Shown piece after piece: positions 1 to 6,336 of a DNA stretch of 30,392 bases. Source of the DNA: Pseudomonadota bacterium. GTDB lineage: Bacteria; Pseudomonadota; Alphaproteobacteria; Rhizobiales; Hyphomicrobiaceae. Location: assembly GCA_023387235.1 (NCBI GenBank), contig JAEWIJ010000024.1, positions 1 to 30,392 of the forward strand, read 5' to 3'. The notes beneath the pieces were generated by a model. It was not told the origin of the DNA. It saw only the letters and a list, made by a program, of their open reading frames with translations, and searched no databases. The translations under genes were made by a program, and so were the position numbers. The first letter of the stretch is position 1. Each line of letters begins with the position of its first letter.

Positions 1-1
1 C

Positions 2-94
2 CTCACGGCCGTCATGCGAAAGCTCGTGGCGCTCGCCAACACGCTGCTGACCGAAAATCGTCCCTGGCTTCCCGAGGCGCCCAAAACACCTTGA
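2..94 (+). CDS. IS110-family transposase, C-terminal end (partial at left edge)
   Basis: Only the last 30 residues are inside the window, read in frame from base 2 to a TGA at 92-94. They contain the segment LTAVMRKLVALANTLL followed by a short basic/proline tail, which resembles the extreme C-terminus of IS110/IS116/IS902 transposases (the 'MRKLL.LANALL' end of the Transposase_20 region). The catalytic N-terminal DEDD domain would lie to the left of the window. IS110 elements lack classical terminal inverted repeats, so the element boundary cannot be placed from this sequence. The call rests on a short match and could be wrong; whether the transposase is intact cannot be judged. Confidence 0.65.
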   Translation, partial: LTAVMRKLVALANTLLTENRPWLPEAPKTP

Positions 95-119
95 CCGCCA
101 TCACAGATGCTCATCCTAA

Positions 120-147
120 CCTTCTCCCCGCAAGCGCGGGGAGAAGG
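120..147. repeat. REP-like palindrome in convergent gap
   Basis: A perfect 12-bp stem, CCTTCTCCCCGC (120-131) paired with GCGGGGAGAAGG (136-147), with a 4-base loop. It lies between the plus-strand transposase end and the minus-strand PLP enzyme end, so it could end transcription from both sides. The flank CTCATCCTAAC (110-120) is shared with the repeats at 6214-6328, showing it is a member of a dispersed family and not a one-off hairpin. Confidence 0.75.
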
Positions 148-167
148 GATATGTCATGCCCGCGGCA

Positions 168-1304
168 CTAAGACAAAGCCTGATCCAGATCGGCGATGAG
201 GTCGGCAGGATCCTCGAGACCAACAGACAATCGCAACAGATCCGGCGGACACGGCGTACCCGCGCCCTCGACACTCGCACGATGCTCGACGAGGCTTTCG
301 ACGCCGCCGAGCGACGTTGCGCGCTTCCACAATTTCACGCGCGCAGCGGCGGCGATGGCTGCGGCCTCGCCACCGCCGACGCGAATGGAAAGCATCCCGC
401 CGAAGCCGCCCTGCATCTGCTTTGCCGCCACGTTGTGGCCGGGGCCCGGCAGCCCGGGATAAAGCACCTCGACGATGCGCCGATCACCGGCGAAGTGCCG
501 CGCGATCGTCATCGCCGCCGCCGACTGATGCGCGACGCGCACGTGCAACGTCCGCATCCCACGCAGAAGCAGCGACGCCTCGAAGGGCGAGAGCACGGCG
601 CCGAGACCCGAGCGCAGGCTCTTCGCGCGATCCAGCATGGCATCCTCGCGCGCGAAGCACAGCGCGCCGGCAATAATGTCCGAATGGCCATTGAGGTACT
701 TGGTGGCGGAATGCATGACGATATCCGCGCCGAGCGCGATCGGCTGGCTCAGCACGGGTGTCGCCACGGTCGAGTCGACGCCGAGCAGCGCGCCCGCCTG
801 ATGAGCCGCCTCGGCAGCCACAGCGATGTCGCTGATCCCCCAGAGCGGATTGGCCGGCGTCTCGATCCAGACCATGCGCGTCTTGCCGGGCTGGATGGCG
901 GCGCGGATCGCATCGGGGCTCGTTGCATCGACGAACGTGGCCTCGATGCCGAGCGTCGGCGCCGTATTCGCGAGCCAGCCCTTCAGCGCCCAGTACATGA
1001 CCTCGGGCGCGACCACATGCGCGGGACGTTCCAGCGCGAGGAACGCCGTCGTCGCCGCCGCCATTCCCGAGCCCATGAGCAGGCACGCCGCCGCGCCTTC
1101 CAGCGCCTGCAAGACACTCTCCGCCTGACGCACGTTCGGATTGTCGGGGCGCGCGTAGATAAATCCGCGGCGATAGGCATTGTCGGGATCGCGCTCGAAG
1201 GTCGACGCCATCTGGATCGGCGGCACGATCGCGCCTGTCACCGGATCGACGGAACCACCCGCCTGCGCGGCGATCGTGCTCGGCTTCCAATTCGGCTTGT
1301 TCAA
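168..1304 (-). CDS. Cystathionine gamma-synthase/lyase-type PLP enzyme
   Basis: A 378-residue Cys/Met-metabolism PLP-dependent enzyme (fold type I, transsulfuration family), cytoplasmic. The Schiff-base lysine is K202 in SATKYLNGHSD, preceded by the pyridine-nitrogen aspartate D177 (GVDSTVATP). The phosphate-binding tyrosine/arginine region is YARPDNPNV (50-58), and GSGMAAATT (78-86) forms the cofactor-binding turn. Length matches the family (about 380-400). The family includes cystathionine gamma-synthase, beta- and gamma-lyases, O-acylhomoserine sulfhydrylases and methionine gamma-lyase; sequence motifs alone do not separate them. The upstream gene ends 10 bp before its ATG, so it is probably the last gene of a transcript with the two methyltransferase-like genes, which would fit a link to methionine/SAM metabolism, but that link is inference. 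Confidence 0.9.
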   Translation of the reverse strand: MNKPNWKPSTIAAQAGGSVDPVTGAIVPPIQMASTFERDPDNAYRRGFIYARPDNPNVRQAESVLQALEGAAACLLMGSGMAAATTAFLALERPAHVVAPEVMYWALKGWLANTAPTLGIEATFVDATSPDAIRAAIQPGKTRMVWIETPANPLWGISDIAVAAEAAHQAGALLGVDSTVATPVLSQPIALGADIVMHSATKYLNGHSDIIAGALCFAREDAMLDRAKSLRSGLGAVLSPFEASLLLRGMRTLHVRVAHQSAAAMTIARHFAGDRRIVEVLYPGLPGPGHNVAAKQMQGGFGGMLSIRVGGGEAAAIAAAARVKLWKRATSLGGVESLVEHRASVEGAGTPCPPDLLRLSVGLEDPADLIADLDQALS

Positions 1305-1314
1305 TGCCCTGACC

Positions 1315-1878
1315 TCAACGCGGCTTGGTGAAGATACGCAGCGTCTTGAAGGCGCCCGTCTCGGTGAAGCCCCGCGCCTTCTGCAAGTCCTCGATCACGG
1401 CGAGCGTCGCTTTGTAGCCGTCCGAGCCCGTGTAGAAGTGCATCTCGCCGCCAGGCTTCAGCGCATCCGCCAGCACGAGCGTCATCTCGAGATCGGTCAG
1501 CGCGCCATAGGCGTCATTCTTCTCGGTGCGGAACTCGCAAGCGTGGAAGTTCGTCACGTAGTCGAGCTTCGGCAGCAGGCGCGGATCGAGCTGATAGATG
1601 TCGCCGAAATACGCCTTGTAGGTCGCGCCGAGCCGCGGCTTCTCAATCAGCAGCTTGATGTAGGCCTCGTACTCGCCGGGCGACGCGGTGATGCCGAGCA
1701 CGGCATTGTTGGAGCCGTTCGCCGCCGTCCGGAGACCGAGGATGTGATGGCTGCCCGTGCCGAAGTGGAAGATCGTGGCGCCCTTGACGCCCTTCTCCTC
1801 CAGGTATTCGGCGAAGTAGACGTCACAGGGGCAAAGGCGCTCGTCGAGGCCCCAGCTCGCATCCCAGAAGTTCAGCAT
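1315..1878 (-). CDS. Methyltransferase-like protein of unknown function
   Basis: A 187-residue protein that I do not recognise as a named family. Residues 36-47 (TIFHFGTGSHHI) look like a degenerate SAM-binding motif I, and 139-152 (ALKPGGEMHFYTGS) resembles the post-motif 'LKPGG' strand of class I methyltransferases, so a Rossmann-like methyltransferase fold is likely. The N-terminus (MLNFWDASWG, then CPCD at 16-19) carries two close cysteines; no signal peptide or membrane span is seen. An AAGGGAG ribosome binding site lies about 7 bases before the ATG. It sits 18 bp downstream of a true UbiE-like methyltransferase gene and 10 bp upstream of the PLP enzyme gene, suggesting a three-gene transcript. 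Substrate unknown; it may be a non-catalytic relative because motif I is short of the usual acidic residue. Confidence 0.8.
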   Translation of the reverse strand: MLNFWDASWGLDERLCPCDVYFAEYLEEKGVKGATIFHFGTGSHHILGLRTAANGSNNAVLGITASPGEYEAYIKLLIEKPRLGATYKAYFGDIYQLDPRLLPKLDYVTNFHACEFRTEKNDAYGALTDLEMTLVLADALKPGGEMHFYTGSDGYKATLAVIEDLQKARGFTETGAFKTLRIFTKPR

Positions 1879-1896
1879 TTGCGCACTCCCTTGTGC

Positions 1897-2709
1897 TCAA
1901 CCAGGCTTGCGGGCAATGGCAATCAGCTCGTCGAGCGTGAAGCCGATCTTGTCACCATCGAACGTGGGCTTGAGGAAAGCGGCGAACGCGCCTTTCGCTC
2001 CCGTCAGCATGGCACGCAGCTCCGCGACGGTCGCTTCGGGCACCTTCATGGTCTTGCACCATGTCGCGAAGTCCATGGCCTTGGGTGCATGCTCCGTGTG
2101 CGCGAGCTTCAGGCCCGCAGCGGCGATATCGCGCGTCCATTCGGCGGTCGTCAGCGCGCGGCCGTGCGAGGGGTCGCGCTTCTTCTCGAAGGCATTGTAG
2201 GCATCCGCTGCGGCGGCGAGCTCCGCCGCCGGAAAGCCCGGCGTCGTCTCGGCATCGGGCGAGACGTTGTCAACGAGCGCAAAGGTCCCGCCGGGCTTCA
2301 GGACGCGGCAGCTCTCGCGCAGGAATGCGGGGATGTCAGGAAAATGATGAGGCGCGATACGGCATGTCACGAGATCGAAACGCGCGTCGGGGAAGGGCAG
2401 CCGCTCGGCATCGGCCGCAGCCGTCGACATGTTCGTGTAGCCCTTGGACGCGGCGAGCTTGGCGGCTTCCTCCAGCATCTCGGGCGTCAGATCGCTCGCG
2501 ATCACCTCGCGGACGTGCGGCGCGAACGTGAGCGCCGTATGTCCGGCGCCCGTCGCGATATCGAGCGCCGACCAGTCCGCACCCGGCTTCACAAGCTCGA
2601 CGAGGCGGGCGAGGCTCGCGCCCTTGGCGTGCACCACGGACGTCGCGTACGCCGCGGCATTGGCACCGAACTGCTGCTGGACGAGCGTCTTGGGCGCGAC
2701 TTCGGACAT
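1897..2709 (-). CDS. Class I SAM-dependent methyltransferase (UbiE/Methyltransf_11 type)
   Basis: A 270-residue soluble methyltransferase. Motif I is LDIATGAGHTAL (49-60), followed by the acidic end of strand beta-2 in VIASDLTPEML, then AADAERLPFPDARFDLVTC (motif II region) and the SCRVLKPGGTFALVDN segment, all in the canonical order. It belongs to the broad Methyltransf_11/UbiE-like group; the small-molecule substrate cannot be told from sequence. Translation start is well supported by an exact AGGAGG on the minus strand (2716-2721) six bases before the ATG. It is the first gene of the probable three-gene run 2709-168; the 78-bp gap to the CAP-domain gene upstream could hold its promoter. 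Confidence 0.9.
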   Translation of the reverse strand: MSEVAPKTLVQQQFGANAAAYATSVVHAKGASLARLVELVKPGADWSALDIATGAGHTALTFAPHVREVIASDLTPEMLEEAAKLAASKGYTNMSTAAADAERLPFPDARFDLVTCRIAPHHFPDIPAFLRESCRVLKPGGTFALVDNVSPDAETTPGFPAAELAAAADAYNAFEKKRDPSHGRALTTAEWTRDIAAAGLKLAHTEHAPKAMDFATWCKTMKVPEATVAELRAMLTGAKGAFAAFLKPTFDGDKIGFTLDELIAIARKPG

Positions 2710-2715
2710 GACGAA

Positions 2716-2721
2716 CCTCCT
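2716..2721 (-). promoter_or_regulatory. Shine-Dalgarno AGGAGG of the UbiE-like methyltransferase
   Basis: An exact AGGAGG on the minus strand, six bases upstream of the ATG at 2709. It fixes the start of this methyltransferase. Confidence 0.8.
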
Positions 2722-2787
2722 GGCGGAACCGGTGGGCGCGCGGACTATACGCCGGCAGCCGTGGCCCGCGAAAGGCGCGAATGTGGC

Positions 2788-3252
2788 TTACCGGCGGGGC
2801 ACCTCGGGGCAGCCTTTGCCCGGCGGCCGGCCCATGATCTGCACCGAGTAGAACTGCGGCGTCTCGCCGGGCGCGCGCGCCACGCCGACACCGATCTGCG
2901 TCACCTTCGGCGAGGCCATGTTCGCCCGATGGCCGGGCGAGTTCTTCCAGCCCGTCACGACCGTGCCCGCGAGCGCGCTCGTCGTGTAGCCCTTCGTTTC
3001 GCGGCGCCAGGAGAGGTTTTCCGAGAGCCAGCAGAAGCGATAGCCCTGAGCCCGAACGCGGGCATCCATGCTGCGCCCATCGGCCGAATGCGAAAGCGCG
3101 CCGGTCTTCGCGAGATAGGCCGCATAGGCGCGCGCCGCAGCCGCGAGCTGCTTGTTCGAGGAAAGCGTGCCGAGCTTCTGCTCGCGTCGGAAGGCATTCG
3201 TCATCTGGATGATGGCGATCTCGGTCTGCGGAAGGTCAGGCAAAGTGGCCAT
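2788..3252 (-). CDS. CAP-domain (SCP/PR-1-like) protein
   Basis: A 154-residue protein consisting of essentially a single CAP domain. Helix 1 carries TNAFRREQKLGTL (18-30), then ARAYAAYLA with GALSHS (histidine of the CAP cavity), the SENLSW segment (conserved Glu), and the signature VVTGWKNSPGHRANM followed by IGVGVA. Bacterial CAP proteins are usually secreted or lipid-anchored. Here no signal peptide is visible from this ATG, and reading upstream to the stop at 3301-3303 adds only 16 residues without a hydrophobic core. So either the protein is cytoplasmic, is exported another way, or the export signal is absent. It follows the carbonic anhydrase gene by 48 bp and the two may be co-transcribed. 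Biochemical role unknown. Confidence 0.85.
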   Translation of the reverse strand: MATLPDLPQTEIAIIQMTNAFRREQKLGTLSSNKQLAAAARAYAAYLAKTGALSHSADGRSMDARVRAQGYRFCWLSENLSWRRETKGYTTSALAGTVVTGWKNSPGHRANMASPKVTQIGVGVARAPGETPQFYSVQIMGRPPGKGCPEVPRR

Positions 3253-3300
3253 GCGGGTACGCTCGCACGTTGTTTGAACGGTAGGGAGGAAGAGACGAGG

Positions 3301-3939
3301 TCAGAGCGGGACGAACTTGTCGGTCGCCTCGTTGAGAACCGTGAGCTGCCCCGTGGAGATATCGAAGTAGGCGCCGTGCAGATTGAGCCGCCCCTTGCCT
3401 TCGAGGGCCTGGACACAAGGAAACGTGCGCAGATTGGCGAGCGAGACCTTGACGCCTTCGCGCTCGAGATCGGCGCGAAGCTCAGGCGGTGTACGGCCGC
3501 CGGCTGCCGCCAGCAGCCGGTCACGCGCACCGTCGAGCATGGACATCCAGTTCGCGATGAACTCCGCCTCGGTCTGGCGGGTCGCTTCGTGATCGATGCA
3601 GGCGCGAATGCCACCGCAGCCCGAATGGCCGATAACGACGATGTGTTTCACGCGCAGGTTCAATACGGCAAACTCGAGCGCCGCGCTGACACCATGGTAC
3701 ATGCCGTCCGTCTCGTACGGCGGCACGAGGTTCGCGACATTGCGCACGACGAACAGCTCGCCCGGCATGGCGCTGAACACGGCTTCCGGCTCGACGCGGC
3801 TGTCGCAGCAGCTCACGACCATGACATCGGGGCTCTGGCCATGGCTGGCGAGCACCTCGTAGTCTTCCTGGTGCGGGATGAAGTGACGGAGCTTGAAGCG
3901 CCGGTAGCGGTCAGCGAGATGATCGGGGAAATAGCTCAT
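3301..3939 (-). CDS. Beta-class carbonic anhydrase
   Basis: A 212-residue beta-carbonic anhydrase, interconverting CO2 and bicarbonate in the cytoplasm. Zinc ligands are seen as C44 (SCCDSR, 43-48), H105 and C108 (IGHSGCGG, 103-110); D46 and R48 form the conserved Asp-Arg dyad. Length is typical for the Can/CynT group (about 200-220). No cyn operon genes are adjacent, so a general role in supplying bicarbonate to carboxylases is more likely than cyanate detoxification; this is inference. It is divergent from the AAA+ gene, with about 214 bp between the start codons, and the CAP-domain gene follows it on the same strand. Confidence 0.95.
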   Translation of the reverse strand: MSYFPDHLADRYRRFKLRHFIPHQEDYEVLASHGQSPDVMVVSCCDSRVEPEAVFSAMPGELFVVRNVANLVPPYETDGMYHGVSAALEFAVLNLRVKHIVVIGHSGCGGIRACIDHEATRQTEAEFIANWMSMLDGARDRLLAAAGGRTPPELRADLEREGVKVSLANLRTFPCVQALEGKGRLNLHGAYFDISTGQLTVLNEATDKFVPL

Positions 3940-4153
3940 GCGACGCCCGCGGTAAGGGTTGCCGTCAAGGTTGTATTGGCGGGCCGAGGCCCATCGGGGA
4001 AGGAATGGCGGGTGCGGCCCGGAAGTGCAAGCGGGAACTTGAGGCCGCCGCCGCCCGCGCCGTCACGCTTTCCCTTTCCGCATGGCAGCGGCCGGCATAG
4101 CATCGCCACAAACGCCCTCGAACATCTGCACACCAGCCGTCGGCAAACCCACT

Positions 4154-6205
4154 ATGTCCGTCATTACTGACATCGAGCGCGGGCTCGTTGCGCGCTACCT
4201 TACCCGCCTGCTCGTCCGGCAGGACCTCACGCTGCGCTCCGCGCGCAACCTGCTCGTCTGGCTGAACGAGCGCTCGGATGTGCTGAGCCTGCCGCTGCCG
4301 AACGCGCTCGTCGAGGCCCTCGGCGGCTACATGGCCTACAAGCCCGCCGAGTTCGAGCGCGCCTGGACGAAGCACAAGGATGCCGTCGTCGTCAGCCTCG
4401 ACCGCGCCGCCAAGGAGACGCCGCGCCCCGAGCCCATGGCGACGAACGTCGAGCGGCTCGTCGAGGCGCTTGGTTTGCCCAATGCCGCATGGCGCCTGCT
4501 CGGGCTCTTTGCGTGCGCGACGCGCTTCGAGCAGGTGCAGTATCTCGCGAATTCCGCCGCTGACTACTGCGGGCCGATGACGCGCGCGATATCGCTCCTC
4601 TGCGACGTGCATCCGCGCGCGACGGAGGAACTGCTCGCGCCGGGCGGAGAGCTCGTCGCGGCCGGCCTGCTCCAGGTCCGCGACCAGAGCACGGCGCTCG
4701 CCGGCTATGACGCCCGCTATGCCATTCCCTCGCGCGTCAATGCCTGTCTCGAGCGCACGTTCGGCTCGTTCGAGGAGATGCGCAACGCACTGCTCGGCGA
4801 ACCGCTCGTCTCGTCCGTGACCATGGAGGACTACGAGCACGTCACGGCCGACCGCGACCTGATCGCGGCGGTCCTGCGCGGTGCCGTCGACAGCAGCGCG
4901 ACCGGCGTCAACATCCTGCTCTATGGACCGCCCGGTTCCGGCAAGACGGAGCTGGCCAAGGTCGCCGCACTGGCCGCCGATGCCGCCCTCTTCGCGACGG
5001 GCGAAGCCGATGCCGGCGACCGCGAGTCGAACCGCTCCGAGCGGCTCGCCGACATCAGCTTTTCGCAGCGCCTTCTCGGCAGCCACGAGCGCACGGCCAT
5101 CCTCTTCGACGAGATGGAGGATGTCGCCGTCCATCTCATCAACCGCGGCGGATCGAAGGTCTATCTGAACCGCCTGCTCGAGACGAACCCCGTTCCCATC
5201 ATCTGGACCTCGAACGAGCTGCAGAACATCGATCCCGCGCTGCTCCGGCGCATGACGCTCGCCGTTGAGTTGAAGCGCCCGCCGGCCGTGCAGCGCCAGC
5301 GCATTCTGGAGCGTCTCGCCGAGCGCATGGACCTGAAGCTCAGCGCGAGCGAGGCCGAAGCCCTGGCGCGGCGCCTCGATGCCACGCCGGCGATCTACGA
5401 GAATGCGCTCAAGGCCGCCAAGCTTTCCGGCGGCGGCGCCGAAGCCATCGAGCGCGCCGCGCTCGGCATTGTCCGCGCCGTCTCGGGCGTCGTCGCGCGT
5501 CGGGCCGGTGCCGTCCCCGAGTTCGATCCGCTGCTCGTCTGCTCCGATCAGGATCTCGCGGCGCTCGCCGATCGTCTCGTCGCCGCGCAGGCACGCGCCT
5601 TCTCGATCTGCCTCTCTGGGCCACCCGGCACCGGCAAATCAGCCTTCGCGCGCTATCTCTCGCGCCGCCTCGGCTTGGAGTTCGTGCAGAAGCGCGCGTC
5701 CGACATCCTCGGCCCTTATCTCGGCGAGACCGAGCGCCATATCGCAAACGCCTTCGAGGAATCGCGCGAAGCCAATGCCATGCTCGTCTTCGACGAGGCC
5801 GACAGCCTGCTGCTCGACCGGCGCGATGCGACGCGCTCGTGGGAGATCACGCAGGTCAACGAGATGCTGACATGGATGGAGGACCATCCGCTGCCCGTGT
5901 GCTTCACGACGAACTACATGGAGCGCGTCGACACCGCTTCGCTCCGGCGCTTCACCTTCCAGGTCGTGCTGAGCTATCTCGACAAGCCGGGCCTGCGCCG
6001 CGCTTGGCAGGTTTTCTTCGGCTCGGATCGCATCCCGCCGGAAGCCGCCGGCATCGCCAATCTCACACCCGGCGATTTTGCGAAGGCGCGCAAGCAGGCG
6101 GAGGTTCTGGGTGTTCTCGAGAACCCGGCCCGTCTCGCCGAGATCATGGGCGACATCAGCCGCTCGAAGCCGGATGCGCGCGGGAGCATGGGGTTTGTGA
6201 GGTAA
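4154..6205 (+). CDS. Protein with two tandem AAA+ ATPase modules
   Basis: A 683-residue protein from the ATG at 4154 (MSVITDIERG); an in-frame ATG at 4082 would add 24 residues of unremarkable sequence, so the later start is preferred. Residues about 1-230 match no domain I recognise. Module 1 has Walker A GPPGSGKT (258-265), Walker B ILFDEMED (Asp/Glu 319-320), an IIWTSNE sensor-1-like strand and a DPALLRRMT arginine-finger-like segment. Module 2 has Walker A GPPGTGKS (489-496), Walker B MLVFDEAD (Asp/Glu 547-548), VCFTTNY sensor-1 and DTASLRRFTF. Both modules therefore keep catalytic residues. It resembles the SpoVK/COG0464 group, a two-ring unfoldase or remodeller architecture; substrate unknown. 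It is monocistronic, flanked by a divergent and a convergent gene. Confidence 0.85.
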   Translation: MSVITDIERGLVARYLTRLLVRQDLTLRSARNLLVWLNERSDVLSLPLPNALVEALGGYMAYKPAEFERAWTKHKDAVVVSLDRAAKETPRPEPMATNVERLVEALGLPNAAWRLLGLFACATRFEQVQYLANSAADYCGPMTRAISLLCDVHPRATEELLAPGGELVAAGLLQVRDQSTALAGYDARYAIPSRVNACLERTFGSFEEMRNALLGEPLVSSVTMEDYEHVTADRDLIAAVLRGAVDSSATGVNILLYGPPGSGKTELAKVAALAADAALFATGEADAGDRESNRSERLADISFSQRLLGSHERTAILFDEMEDVAVHLINRGGSKVYLNRLLETNPVPIIWTSNELQNIDPALLRRMTLAVELKRPPAVQRQRILERLAERMDLKLSASEAEALARRLDATPAIYENALKAAKLSGGGAEAIERAALGIVRAVSGVVARRAGAVPEFDPLLVCSDQDLAALADRLVAAQARAFSICLSGPPGTGKSAFARYLSRRLGLEFVQKRASDILGPYLGETERHIANAFEESREANAMLVFDEADSLLLDRRDATRSWEITQVNEMLTWMEDHPLPVCFTTNYMERVDTASLRRFTFQVVLSYLDKPGLRRAWQVFFGSDRIPPEAAGIANLTPGDFAKARKQAEVLGVLENPARLAEIMGDISRSKPDARGSMGFVR

Positions 6206-6213
6206 CTGGGATT

Positions 6214-6328
6214 CCCTCTCCCCGTCCTTCACGGGGAGAGGGTTAGGGTGAGGGGCGGAAACTTGCGCCGACGCTGAGTATGCCGCCGCCCCTCATCCCG
6301 GCCTTCTCCCCGTAAACACGGGAGAAGG
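6214..6328. repeat. Composite REP-like inverted repeat between convergent genes
   Basis: Two hairpins in mirrored order. The first is a perfect 12-bp stem, CCCTCTCCCCGT (6214-6225) with ACGGGGAGAGGG (6231-6242), loop CCTTC. The second pairs CCTTCTCCC (6302-6310) with GGGAGAAGG (6320-6328). The arms between them, GGTTAGGGTGAGGGGCGG (6241-6258) and CCGCCCCTCATCCCGGCC (6286-6303), are near reverse complements, so the whole unit folds into a larger cruciform. It fills the gap between the AAA+ gene (stop 6205) and rnj (stop 6337) and could act as a bidirectional terminator. Same family as the element at 120-147. Confidence 0.8.
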
Positions 6329-6336
6329 AGAAGAGC

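Noticed and set aside
3981..3992. Short palindrome GGGCC-GA-GGCCC upstream of carbonic anhydrase
   Set aside because: Five-base arms in GC-rich DNA are expected by chance and no T-run or promoter element accompanies it.
1180..4170. A plus-strand open frame of nearly 1000 codons across five minus-strand genes
   Set aside because: It covers genes with clear motifs on the opposite strand (carbonic anhydrase, CAP, methyltransferase), so it is not coding.
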